Below, in pieces: positions 18,410-27,149 of a DNA stretch of 64,000 nt. Each line of letters begins with the position of its first letter. Positions within the stretch are counted from its first letter, which is position 1. The DNA is from JBNGOQ01 sp050589645 (GTDB lineage Bacteria > Bacteroidota > Bacteroidia > Flavobacteriales > Flavobacteriaceae). Made by a program: the position numbers and the translations under genes. The stretch is from assembly GCF_050589645.1 (NCBI RefSeq), contig NZ_JBNGOQ010000002.1:620001-684000 (forward strand), read 5' to 3'. Below the pieces are notes generated by a model, which did not search any database, had not been told where the DNA came from, and saw only the letters and a list, made by a program, of their open reading frames with translations.

Positions 18410-19981
18410 TTACATCTTGGCCGCAAACTTTTGGGAAATGTTCAGACGAAGTTTACGTTCGTAATCTTCCTCCAGCCATTCCTTGTAGTTTTTGGTATTG
18501 TTCATGATACAGTACGAATATTGGCGTACCCTATAGGCAATTTCTTCCTTGAGCTGTTTAGCCAGGATACGGGCATCGAATACATCATCGCTGTTTTCAA
18601 CACATATCTGAGCGTGCTGTTCAATACTGCGTTCCAGGACGGTTTTTGATTTTAAGCCCTTGGCAAACACCTTTTTGTACTCTTCCTTGATATCAAATTC
18701 GATACAATCCGACTTCCCGAACATCGCCTTGAGTTCTGGCGGCATTTCATAGACAAAATCGCGTTCAATTTCCTCATCATTTTTGATGTTCTCCAGAAAG
18801 AAATCAGGGAAATGAAAGATTTCCTGCCAATCTACCGGAGCATCCCACATACCGAATCTTGCCATATTGTTCCCCAGATCGATTACCGTAAAATCGTTCT
18901 TGTTGGGCAACACCCTGGAGCCTCTACCAATCATTTGAAAATACAGTGTCAGGGAACGTGTTGCCCGGTTCAACATGATGGTCTCCACGGTAGGTTCGTC
19001 AAAACCGGTCGTCAAAATACTTACGGAGGTCAGTATGGCATCCGGGGTCTCCGAAAACCACCGTAATATCTCCCGCCTTTCCGAGGCATTGTTCTTATTG
19101 TCCAAGTGCCGAATATTGTAGCCCGCTTTTTTAAAGGTTTCATAAACGTACCTAGAGGTATTGATACCATTGTTGAATATCAGGGTTTTTGTTCCCTTTG
19201 CAACCTCTTCGTAGCCGGACAGGAGTTTTCCCAGCATGTTCTGGTTCCCATAGAGCTCATCGGAGGATTTAACCGTATAATCCCCACTGATGCCAAGCTT
19301 TAGGCTACGCAGACTAACATCATAGCTATACATGTTTGCCCGTGCCAAAAACTTTTTTTCGATGAGGGAGGAAATAGACTCCCCAACGATCAGTTTCTGG
19401 TAATTATCCTTCATGGGAAGTTTAATATTTGAGCTTAAGGGAGTGGCGGTAACTCCTAGAATAATGGACTTCTCAAAATATTTAAAAAGTTTTCTGAAGG
19501 AATTGTAGTGGGCCTCATCAATGATGACCAGACCAATATTGTTGATCTCAATTTTATCTTCCTGAAGCCTATTGTTCAGCGTTTCTACCATGGCCACAAA
19601 ACACATGAACTCATCTTGGTCCTGTAGTTCCTTGACATCACTGCTGATAATCTTATTATTTACTCCAAAACCGTGCAGCATCTTTGAGGTCTGGGAACTC
19701 AGTTCTATTCTATGGGTAAGGACGACCACCTTTTTTTTGGTCTCTGTGATATACCTACGGACAATCTCTGAAAAAACAACCGTTTTACCCCCGCCGGTAG
19801 GCAATTGATACAACAGGTTCTGATCGCTCGGGGCGGTTTTCAAATGGCTGAAGATCTTATTGAGATCTTCTAACTGATAATCATAAAGTGTCTTTTCTAT
19901 CTTATGGGTTTGTATTTCCAAAGGTGTATAGGCAAGTTTTTGTTTATTTTCCGTCCCAAGGAGCAATTTCCGTAACTCCAA
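18410..19981 (-). CDS. Superfamily 2 DEAD/DEAH-type helicase
   Basis: 523 residues. Walker A is LPTGGGKTVV (about 60-69), the DEAH box IIDEAHY (153-159), motif III VTATPL (177-182), and motif VI FQMIGRGSRVLPNK in the second RecA domain. A C-terminal extension of about 100 residues has no clear domain. The start appears to be TTG at 19979-19981; I see no suitable ATG. It resembles the Res-subunit/SSL2-like helicases that act on DNA or RNA; no restriction or methylase partner is adjacent, so a defence role is not supported. Confidence 0.85.
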   Translation of the reverse strand: MELRKLLLGTENKQKLAYTPLEIQTHKIEKTLYDYQLEDLNKIFSHLKTAPSDQNLLYQLPTGGGKTVVFSEIVRRYITETKKKVVVLTHRIELSSQTSKMLHGFGVNNKIISSDVKELQDQDEFMCFVAMVETLNNRLQEDKIEINNIGLVIIDEAHYNSFRKLFKYFEKSIILGVTATPLSSNIKLPMKDNYQKLIVGESISSLIEKKFLARANMYSYDVSLRSLKLGISGDYTVKSSDELYGNQNMLGKLLSGYEEVAKGTKTLIFNNGINTSRYVYETFKKAGYNIRHLDNKNNASERREILRWFSETPDAILTSVSILTTGFDEPTVETIMLNRATRSLTLYFQMIGRGSRVLPNKNDFTVIDLGNNMARFGMWDAPVDWQEIFHFPDFFLENIKNDEEIERDFVYEMPPELKAMFGKSDCIEFDIKEEYKKVFAKGLKSKTVLERSIEQHAQICVENSDDVFDARILAKQLKEEIAYRVRQYSYCIMNNTKNYKEWLEEDYERKLRLNISQKFAAKM

Positions 19982-20051
19982 TTTTGCAAAACTAGAAGTT
20001 TTTTATGCGTAAACGAAATATTAAGGACGAAATCTAAAATTTAACGGCCAA

Positions 20052-20561
20052 TTAATCCAAAATGTCCAACGCTCGGGAAAAACCCTCTTGAAAAAGCCAT
20101 TCTTGCTCTTGGACGGTTTCATAAATGATTCGGACACGGTCCTTAAAATCGGGCAGAAGCCCATTGAGAGAGATATATTGTACGGCTTGGGAAAAAGAAT
20201 TGAGCATGCTTCGGTAAAAGGCATCAGGAACTTTGCGATCTCCGGCAAAGGCCTGTGCCACCTCAAGGTTGTACAGCATCAGATCGGCCACCATATGCGA
20301 AGCCACGCCCAAGGTAATAAAGTGTTTAATGAATTTTTGCGCCACGGACCTTCGGGCCTTGGGTTTTCTTCGCTTTACCGGGAAATACTCATTGGATATT
20401 CTGACTTTGGCTTCCTGTATCCTTTTTTCCTCTTTGGGATCAAACACAAAATCGTAATATTCCTTAACCACCGGAAAGCGATTATACAGGTCTAGCAGCT
20501 GTTCCGAAAGCCCTTCCCTTTCCAACCCTTCCAAATATTTCTTCAATGCCCGTTTGCCCAT
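20052..20561 (-). CDS. DUF6155-like conserved cytoplasmic protein
   Basis: 169 residues, without signal peptide or membrane segment, mostly alpha-helical by composition. The stretch YYDFVFDPKEE...YFPVKRRKPKARRSVAQKF looks like a family recalled as DUF6155 in Flavobacteriia. The basic KRRKPKARR patch hints at nucleic-acid contact but this is only inference. It is divergent from rpoD with a 222-base gap that holds no further gene. Confidence 0.65.
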   Translation of the reverse strand: MGKRALKKYLEGLEREGLSEQLLDLYNRFPVVKEYYDFVFDPKEEKRIQEAKVRISNEYFPVKRRKPKARRSVAQKFIKHFITLGVASHMVADLMLYNLEVAQAFAGDRKVPDAFYRSMLNSFSQAVQYISLNGLLPDFKDRVRIIYETVQEQEWLFQEGFSRALDILD

Positions 20562-20783
20562 GTCCTTCCCAAGTGATTGCCGGAAGTGTTTTGCAGCAAA
20601 AATGGCTTTCCGGTCCGGTTCAAAAATAGCATAAGTAATTTACAGTTTGGGCAAAACAAGGGGTATTTTAAAAAAGAAAGCTCTTAATAAAATCGGTATA
20701 AGTAAATGGAATCTTGTTTGGATAATCCATTATAAAGGTGTATTATGAAAGTTTATAGAACCCAGTAAATTTAGAAGACATAT

Positions 20784-21647
20784 ATGAGGCAATTAAAGAT
20801 TATCAAGCAGGTAACCAATAGGGAATCAAAGTCGTTGGACAAGTACTTGCAGGATATCAGTAAAATAGAATTGATTACGGCAAATGAAGAAGTGGAGTTG
20901 GCACAAAAAATACGGAATGGTGACCAGGCAGCCCTGGAAAAATTGACCAATGCCAATTTGAGGTTTGTGGTCTCCGTGGCCAAACAATACCAGAACCAGG
21001 GGCTGAAATTACCCGATTTAATCAATGAGGGCAACGTTGGGCTGGTGAAGGCCGCCAAGCGTTTTGATGAGACCCGGGGCTTTAAGTTTATCTCCTACGC
21101 CGTTTGGTGGATTCGCCAATCTATTTTACAGGCACTGGCCGAGCAGTCTAGGGTAGTTCGATTGCCTTTGAACAAAATAGGTTCAATAAACAAGATAAAG
21201 AAGACTTTTTCCTATTTGGAACAGGCCCATGAACGCCCACCTTCAGTAGATGAAATTGCCAAGGAATTGGAAATGAGTGTAAGTGAGGTAAAACAGTCCC
21301 TAAAGAATTCGGGCCGACATGTTTCCATGGATGCCCCATTGAGGGAGGGGGAAGATTCCAACCTCTATGACGTACTTCGGGCCGGGGAATCCCCCAAACC
21401 GGATAAGATACTAATGCAACAATCCCTAAATACCGAAATAAACAGGGCCTTGGAAACATTATCGCCCAGGGAGGCCGATGTGGTGAAGCTCTATTATGGC
21501 ATCGGGGACCAACAATCCATGACCTTGGCCGAAATTGGGCAGACCTTTGACCTGACCCGGGAACGTGTGCGGCAAATCCGGGAAAAGGCGATACGCAAGT
21601 TGAGGCATAATTCTAGAAGCAAGCTTTTAAAGACCTATTTGGGCTAG
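20784..21647 (+). CDS. rpoD: Primary sigma factor RpoD/SigA
   Basis: 287 residues, the short Bacteroidota form lacking region 1.1. Region 1.2 is at about 15-45; region 2 includes NLRFVVSVAKQYQNQGLKLPD and the -10-binding FKFISYAVWWIRQ; region 3 follows; and region 4 contains SPREADVVKLYYGI and the helix-turn-helix TRERVRQIREKAIRKLR. Regions 2 to 4 are complete, so this should be the housekeeping sigma factor that reads TTG/TAnnTTTG promoters. It is monocistronic, followed by a hairpin. Confidence 0.97.
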   Translation: MRQLKIIKQVTNRESKSLDKYLQDISKIELITANEEVELAQKIRNGDQAALEKLTNANLRFVVSVAKQYQNQGLKLPDLINEGNVGLVKAAKRFDETRGFKFISYAVWWIRQSILQALAEQSRVVRLPLNKIGSINKIKKTFSYLEQAHERPPSVDEIAKELEMSVSEVKQSLKNSGRHVSMDAPLREGEDSNLYDVLRAGESPKPDKILMQQSLNTEINRALETLSPREADVVKLYYGIGDQQSMTLAEIGQTFDLTRERVRQIREKAIRKLRHNSRSKLLKTYLG

Positions 21648-21659
21648 GAGAGGGCAAAA

Positions 21660-21690
21660 AAAAAGGAGCCCCTTACGGACTCCTTTCTTA
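21660..21690 (+). terminator. Hairpin terminator after rpoD
   Basis: Stem AAAGGAG (21662-21668) with CTCCTTT (21680-21686), 11-base loop, flanked by an A run upstream and a weak T run downstream, so it could work for both rpoD and the convergent microprotein transcript. Confidence 0.75.
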
Positions 21691-21712
21691 TCGCGGTATT
21701 AAGGAATAACAA

Positions 21713-21814
21713 TTAGGAATAATTTAATTTGCTGATATCATAATCTACTAGAATTTCATTCAGATCCTCAATGAAATTCAAATATGCGGAGTTGTCTTGA
21801 TTTTGATTTGCCAT
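21713..21814 (-). CDS. Microprotein B (33 aa), paralogue of the upstream microprotein
   Basis: A 33-codon frame from the ATG at 21812-21814 to TAA at 21713-21715. It is acidic and without cysteine. Its core AYLNFIEDLNEIL matches EYLTFLRDLNEIL of the 32-residue frame just upstream, with further shared Leu and Tyr positions to the end. The matched codons include synonymous differences (for example CTG versus TTA and CTA versus TTA in the shared Leu codons), which favours selection on the protein. Probably co-transcribed with its paralogue. The function is unknown. Confidence 0.6.
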   Translation of the reverse strand: MANQNQDNSAYLNFIEDLNEILVDYDISKLNYS

Positions 21815-21846
21815 AATTCAAAGATTTGGGGGAAAAGCTGGCCGGA

Positions 21847-21945
21847 CTATAAATAGTCCAGCTCAGCTAATTCATTTAAACTTAAAATTTCATTTAAATC
21901 TCGGAGAAACGTAAGGTATTCCTCCCCGTAGGTATCGTATAACAT
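21847..21945 (-). CDS. Microprotein A (32 aa), paralogue of the downstream microprotein
   Basis: A 32-codon frame from the ATG at 21943-21945 to TAG at 21847-21849. The peptide starts MLYDTYGEEYLTFLRDLNEI and ends in ELDYL; it is acidic, leucine-rich and probably one amphipathic helix. It lies 32 bases upstream of its paralogue and is convergent with rpoD. Too small for signal or membrane features. The family is unrecognised. Confidence 0.6.
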   Translation of the reverse strand: MLYDTYGEEYLTFLRDLNEILSLNELAELDYL

Positions 21946-21999
21946 GGTAAGCCTGGGTTTTTGTTTATTATTGAGATTTGGGATTCAATAATTATACAG

Positions 22000-22034
22000 T
22001 AAACATATATATTACAAGGGGGCTAAGCAACAAA
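22000..22034 (-). promoter_or_regulatory. Candidate promoter of the microprotein pair
   Basis: On the minus strand TTG (22028-22030) is followed after 20 bases by TATGTTTA (22000-22007), which matches seven of eight positions of the Bacteroidota TAnnTTTG -7 element at acceptable spacing. It would give a leader of about 50 bases before microprotein A. AT-rich surroundings make chance matches likely. Confidence 0.35.
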
Positions 22035-22094
22035 TTGTGGTGTATCTGCCGTTTTTTGTTGTAAACGTGCCTAATTTAATGGCTAAAGTGGGTT

Positions 22095-23336
22095 TTAGAA
22101 CTTCACTTGATAGTTGATTCCGGCAGAAATCGCCCAAAAAAACTTCCCTGGTTCAAATACAAGCTCCTGTCGGGTCAGGCCCAAGTTGGCCCTGTACAGG
22201 TTGGGTCGGTCCTTGGCCGTAAATTGGTATTCCAATTCCAAGCGCTGTGATTCTATGTACAGCAGGCTCTCAGAGAGCAATACATCGTTGACCAATAATT
22301 GTTTCAGTTCAGGGGCGTTGCCGTAGATAGCGTTTAGACCCAAATAATTTTCGCCGTCCCGAAGGTATTTTCGGACCAGCAAACTACCGGAAAAACTGGT
22401 TGGTCCATCAGATCTTGGGGTAACATAGGGCCGTAATGAAAAATAGTAGTTTCCCATGTAATGCCCTATCGATCCCGTTAACACAGTTGCGTTACTCGTG
22501 CTAAAATCTAGATACCGCATTCCGAGCGAAGCTTCCAGATTTTTGGGCAGGTTGGCATATAGCTCTGCTCCTGCCCTATGGTCCGGAAATATATCGGCCT
22601 GCGAAAATCCGTAGTTCAGATACCCATAGAACCGCTTTGATATTTTGGGATAAAAATCCATTTCGTATTGTATCCCATGGGTCTCGAATCTGTTGGCATA
22701 GTTAATTCGCGGAATAATACTTCCTGCATCGGTCTCCCGTCTGTATTCCACGCTGGAATAGAACATGGGTTCATATACCACATCAAAAATTTCGAAGGAA
22801 TTGATGACGCCCACCCTATTTTTAAGAACCTTAGCCTCCAACGAATCTTTTGGCGGAGCTGTTCCCTCCTCATTTGCGCTGTCTTTTTTTGCTCCCAGCA
22901 AGTCCATTACTTTGGTACGCAAGTTCAAAATATCGGTGTCATTTTCTATGTAAATCAGTGCTTTATTGGCCAGTCCCAGTGCGATGGGATAGTTTTTCGC
23001 GTAAATTTCGTTCTTAATGGCCGCTATCCATACCGCCTTGTTTTTCCGCTCCACGGAAGTGATCTTGTTGAAATGTCTACGCGCCTCATCATAACGACCA
23101 TCCCAACTATAGGTCTTTCCCAACAATTCCCTGACATCGGCATACTCGGGGTATTTGCTGAGGATTCGCTGTAAGGTATCCCTTGCCTGGGTACGCTGGT
23201 CGTTAAAGGCGAGGTTCCTTGCATTGTAATAGGATACATCCGGATCTCCGGTATACGTGGTTCCCTGCGCACCAAGGCCCAAGGACCATCCGCAGAGTAT
23301 CACAAGAAAATACAGGTTTTTTAGGTTCATCATCAT
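22095..23336 (-). CDS. YaiO-family outer-membrane beta-barrel protein with TPR domain
   Basis: 413 residues. The signal peptide ends near GLGAQG. TPR-like helices (about 35-150) include YPEYADVRELLGKTYSWDGRY. A low-complexity linker leads to a C-terminal barrel of about 220 residues with alternating aromatic strands and a final QVKF. This is the layout of YaiO proteins, which accompany GT2 synthases. It is the last gene of the kinase/GT2/sulfatase operon; three consecutive ATG codons lie at its start. It may act as the outer-membrane export channel of the glycan or as a scaffold; transport is inference. Confidence 0.82.
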   Translation of the reverse strand: MMMNLKNLYFLVILCGWSLGLGAQGTTYTGDPDVSYYNARNLAFNDQRTQARDTLQRILSKYPEYADVRELLGKTYSWDGRYDEARRHFNKITSVERKNKAVWIAAIKNEIYAKNYPIALGLANKALIYIENDTDILNLRTKVMDLLGAKKDSANEEGTAPPKDSLEAKVLKNRVGVINSFEIFDVVYEPMFYSSVEYRRETDAGSIIPRINYANRFETHGIQYEMDFYPKISKRFYGYLNYGFSQADIFPDHRAGAELYANLPKNLEASLGMRYLDFSTSNATVLTGSIGHYMGNYYFSLRPYVTPRSDGPTSFSGSLLVRKYLRDGENYLGLNAIYGNAPELKQLLVNDVLLSESLLYIESQRLELEYQFTAKDRPNLYRANLGLTRQELVFEPGKFFWAISAGINYQVKF

Positions 23337-25717
23337 AGGGATGCTAAATAGTTTTCAATATTTTGTGGGTTGCGCAAGGTATTCAGATCGTTTTCGGGAT
23401 TGGATTTGAGGCGGGTGTAGGCCCTAGCTATTTTTTTGGCCACCTCCTTGCTTTTTATTTCATTGCGTTCAATGACCTCTACCAAAATCATGGCTTCCGT
23501 ATCCTGATCAGACCAGAAATAGACATCCAGCAGGGCTGCATAGCCATCGGCATACGTAGGGTATTTTCGTATGGCTTCCTTTAAAATTTCGATGGCGATA
23601 TCGTATTTGCCCTGCCAAGCATGTATTCTGCCCATCAATATCTGTGTGTCCGCATGTCCGGGTACCTTGGCCAAAATATAATGGCAAAGTAGCAAAGCCC
23701 TATCGTTTTCATGGTTCAATGCCAATTTCCGAGCGGAAGCATAGGCTTTATCAAAATCGTTCCCGTTGAATACGCTATTGATCCAGACCATATCTTCTTT
23801 GGCAAATTCCATTGTCGCTCTTTTAAAGAGGTTAAGGGAGTCCGGCATCAACTTGTTGTTTTCCACTACGTAGGTGTTGATTGCCCTAAAGGACTTGAAT
23901 TGTTCGGCGAGATCTTTTTTTATGCCCGTATCGTCCACCTCGCTCAACGCCAATTCCGTGGTTAGCCCGTACAAGGTGCCACGGGACAACAGGTGTTTTC
24001 CGTATATGTAGTCTTGAATATTGTTCTGGCCCCTGAATAAGGGGATGGCCTTGCTGGAATCAAAGACGTTTTCCGAGATTAGGCTTTCACCCAACCAGGC
24101 TTCCCTATCAGGAAACTTAAGATCGTATTTTTCGTGTAAAAGGGCTACCACGGAAGGCAGTACATCGGCATGTGATGCCAGGGAGTTTACAGTTTTTGGC
24201 GCTTTTAACAAAGGGCTATAGATCATAAGCGGTGCCCGGTAACGTCCCAGATCGTCCACTTGGGGCAAATCTGTACTGTTGTGGCTACCTGTGATTATAA
24301 AAATGGTATTGGCATAGTCAGCGTGACGGCTGAAGTCCTTAAAGAACGTTTTCAGGGCCTCATCGGCATAAATTAAGCTGGCAAACATCTCCTTGTTCTT
24401 TGTAATCAGTTTTTTAGACCGCTTTGGCAATGGGGTCTGTGCCATATGTTTCTCGACCTGAGCAATATAATGTCCCCGATTGGGTATTAAATAAGGCTTT
24501 TTAGTGCTCAAGGTTAAAAAAACATCGAGCCTGGGTTTGTTGTCCAATATCCGTTCGGCATTCCACTTTTTGAAAAGTGCTTGATCGGGATACCCCAGGG
24601 AAATACCCGCTGCATCCTTGTCCATAAGGCTGTACTTGTCGCCAAAACCATTTTTATCCACGACAAAATCTACCCGTTCCTCGTCCACAAAACGGTCCAA
24701 GTGCTGTAGGGCGCTATTCCCACCATAATTAAAGGTAGTGGTATATCCATTTTTTTTAAGGATGCTGAAAAGCGTATTCCTGCCAGGTGATCGTTCCGCA
24801 TAGGTAAACCCGTTCCTGCCAAAGGGCAGGGAGCCTATTAGGGTAGGAATGGCGGCAGCGCTTTCCCCTGTATTGCTCACATAATTGCTCCAATACAAAG
24901 ATTGGGTGGCCATAGAATCCAAAAAGGCAGTGAAACCAGGGTATCTAGCCTTAGGTCCAACAAAATCGGAGCCGATTCCTTCCATGACCAGAATTACGAT
25001 ATTTGGCTTTTCATTCGGAAGCTCCAGGTATTTTCCCAAAACATCCTTTTGGACATGGGGTTTCAGCAAGGGATATTCGACCGCCCCCTCATATTTATTG
25101 AAATCGAACAAATTGGAGGCGATGCTACCCGCCAAATGCTGGATTTTATTTTCGTTGATCGGCCTCCTATTGGAGGTCAGCGTAGCCAGGAACAAGCCAA
25201 AAAGTACGATGGTAAACGGGTACATACTGCTTATAACATGGTAGAAGGATTTGCTTATCCGATAAAAGAGATAGAACAATGGTAGCAGCGCCAACAAGGC
25301 CACAAGGGCAATCAATAGGTATGGGCCTACCTGCCCTGCGCTGGAGGTACCTAAAATATCCGCCCCCAAAATTTCATAGTTCCGGACATAGTACTCGATT
25401 AGAAGGGTCTCCAGGACCAGTGAAAGGAGCAAGATACCCCCAACAAGCCTGAATCCAAATTTGGCCTTCCTCCCCTCTACAAAGTTGAACAGAAAGGCCA
25501 GAACTAGGGAGATTACCGCAGTAAAACCCAGCTGGTGAAGCCATAGCAACAATAGGCTTTTGTTCAAAAAGCTATCGAGCACCCCATTGGAATACAGTCT
25601 GAGTTGTTGATAGACAGACAGTACGGCCAGGGAAAAGAAAAAGGCAAAGACCAACCGGATAAAGTCCCTAAGGGTCTTCTTTTCCAAACGCTTATGTGCT
25701 TGTTTTTCTACCTGCAT
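23333..25717 (-). CDS. Membrane sulfatase/LtaS-like protein with C-terminal TPR tail and altered active site
   Basis: About 794 residues from the ATG at 25715-25717 (TTG upstream at 25733). Five N-terminal membrane helices (about 20-185) are followed by an alkaline-phosphatase-fold sulfatase domain (about 235-560) and a TPR region (about 630-780). In the LtaS family, Glu, the nucleophilic Thr, Asp and His bind metal. Here E246 (VMEGIG) and T283 (SNTGES) are in place, but the usual GDH is GSH (S478, H479) and the usual S-N-H-x-P substrate histidine is K406 (STKKPY). Such proteins transfer phosphoglycerol or phosphoethanolamine to glycans; the substitutions leave activity doubtful. The gene overlaps its downstream neighbour by 4 bases. 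Confidence 0.85.
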   Translation of the reverse strand: MQVEKQAHKRLEKKTLRDFIRLVFAFFFSLAVLSVYQQLRLYSNGVLDSFLNKSLLLLWLHQLGFTAVISLVLAFLFNFVEGRKAKFGFRLVGGILLLSLVLETLLIEYYVRNYEILGADILGTSSAGQVGPYLLIALVALLALLPLFYLFYRISKSFYHVISSMYPFTIVLFGLFLATLTSNRRPINENKIQHLAGSIASNLFDFNKYEGAVEYPLLKPHVQKDVLGKYLELPNEKPNIVILVMEGIGSDFVGPKARYPGFTAFLDSMATQSLYWSNYVSNTGESAAAIPTLIGSLPFGRNGFTYAERSPGRNTLFSILKKNGYTTTFNYGGNSALQHLDRFVDEERVDFVVDKNGFGDKYSLMDKDAAGISLGYPDQALFKKWNAERILDNKPRLDVFLTLSTKKPYLIPNRGHYIAQVEKHMAQTPLPKRSKKLITKNKEMFASLIYADEALKTFFKDFSRHADYANTIFIITGSHNSTDLPQVDDLGRYRAPLMIYSPLLKAPKTVNSLASHADVLPSVVALLHEKYDLKFPDREAWLGESLISENVFDSSKAIPLFRGQNNIQDYIYGKHLLSRGTLYGLTTELALSEVDDTGIKKDLAEQFKSFRAINTYVVENNKLMPDSLNLFKRATMEFAKEDMVWINSVFNGNDFDKAYASARKLALNHENDRALLLCHYILAKVPGHADTQILMGRIHAWQGKYDIAIEILKEAIRKYPTYADGYAALLDVYFWSDQDTEAMILVEVIERNEIKSKEVAKKIARAYTRLKSNPENDLNTLRNPQNIENYLASL

Positions 25718-25721
25718 CCTG

Positions 25722-27149
25722 TTATGCTTTTGCAAAACCTTTTCTAACCTGGGATCCCCAGCCCGATTTTACCTTAAACAGTTTTTTATAGTTGCCCCTT
25801 ACCGCTGCCCAAACCACAATAGGGTGAAAAACGATAGGCTCAATGATCGCACAGAACATTAGGGTTAGAATATCCTTTGTCTTTTTATACTCGTTATAGG
25901 AATACACGTCCCACAAAATGGCATAAAAGGAGAACATTACCGAAAAAGTATAGACCGTACAAGTAATGGCCACAAAGAACTCCCAGTTCAGGATACCCAA
26001 ATAGTAAAAGAGCAGGATCGAGAAAAAACCGACGAACTCCAATATGGGCGCGAACCACTCATAAAAGAACCAATAGGGATAGCTGAGCATGCCCAATCTC
26101 CCAAATTTTGGGTTCAGGAACATGTCCTTGTGCTTGTAAAGGGTTTCCAAGTTGCCCCTGGACCATCGGTCCCTTTGGTTGATCAATATCTTCAGGTCCT
26201 CGGGCACCTCCGTCCAACAGAGCGGGTCCGGAATATACTCTACGGTATAGGGCAACTTTCGCTCGTGCATGTACCGCCTCATCTTAAACACGATTTCCAT
26301 ATCCTCCCCTACCGTATTGGTATCATACCCACCCACGGCCAAGGCTATTTCGCGGTCAAAAAATCCAAAAGCCCCGGAGATGATCAAAAGGCTATCTATG
26401 CGCCCCCAGGCCATTCTCCCCAAAATAAAGGAACGCGTATATTCCAAAAGTTGAAATTTGGCCAACCAATTTTTAGGTAAGCGAATTTCTTCCAACCTAC
26501 CCCCTGCAATCTTACAGGAGTTGGCAATACGGATGACCCCTCCTACCGCAACAACGCGTTTTTTTGATCGTTGATAAAAGGATTTGACCACATGCAGTAG
26601 GGCATCGGGCAACAATAAACAGTCTACGTCAATACACCCCACATATTTGTTCTCGGACAACTGGATCCCAGTGTTCAGGGCATCGGATTTACCGCCGTTT
26701 TCCTTGTCGATCACCGTAAGTTTGGAAAAGGATGAATGCTTTGATTTGTATATGCCCCGTATGGGCTTGGATTTCCAATTGGGATCGATTTTCCGTTCAA
26801 TTTTTACCAGGTCATAAGCCTCAATCATTTTCTCCAAGGTATCGTCCTTACTCCCATCGTTTACCACCATTACCTCGTAGTTTACATATCGTAGGGACAT
26901 TAGGGAACGTATGTTCTCCACAATGGTCATGCCCTCATTGTAGGCTGGTGCTATAATGGTAATGCTCGGGGCCAAGGGCGAGGCCATGATCTTGGAAAGG
27001 TCCCCAAAACTGTTTTTGTTCTTATAGTGGATGGAACTTCGGGTAGAAAGGTACCCCATGAAGGTAAACATGGTAAAAAGGATTACGGTAAATACCAGGA
27101 AAATGATATTTATGTACTCAAGCACGATATTGAAAATTCCGTTATCCAT
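25722..27149 (-). CDS. Processive-type GT2 glycosyltransferase (IcaA/PgaC-like)
   Basis: 475 residues. One N-terminal membrane helix (about 8-31), a GT-A catalytic domain with APAYNEG and VVNDGSKDD (donor binding), DVD (174-176), GED (281-283), and the processivity motif QRDRW (325-329), then about four C-terminal helices. This is the order seen in hyaluronan, cellulose and poly-GlcNAc synthases. It probably polymerises a sugar at the inner membrane. It overlaps the HEAT-protein gene by 8 bases and sits next to the sulfatase-like gene. The sugar is unknown. Confidence 0.9.
   Translation of the reverse strand: MDNGIFNIVLEYINIIFLVFTVILFTMFTFMGYLSTRSSIHYKNKNSFGDLSKIMASPLAPSITIIAPAYNEGMTIVENIRSLMSLRYVNYEVMVVNDGSKDDTLEKMIEAYDLVKIERKIDPNWKSKPIRGIYKSKHSSFSKLTVIDKENGGKSDALNTGIQLSENKYVGCIDVDCLLLPDALLHVVKSFYQRSKKRVVAVGGVIRIANSCKIAGGRLEEIRLPKNWLAKFQLLEYTRSFILGRMAWGRIDSLLIISGAFGFFDREIALAVGGYDTNTVGEDMEIVFKMRRYMHERKLPYTVEYIPDPLCWTEVPEDLKILINQRDRWSRGNLETLYKHKDMFLNPKFGRLGMLSYPYWFFYEWFAPILEFVGFFSILLFYYLGILNWEFFVAITCTVYTFSVMFSFYAILWDVYSYNEYKKTKDILTLMFCAIIEPIVFHPIVVWAAVRGNYKKLFKVKSGWGSQVRKGFAKA

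Noticed and set aside
18410..19981. Restriction or phage-defence helicase
   Set aside because: No nuclease, methylase or other defence gene is adjacent; the neighbours are a glycosyltransferase and rpoD.
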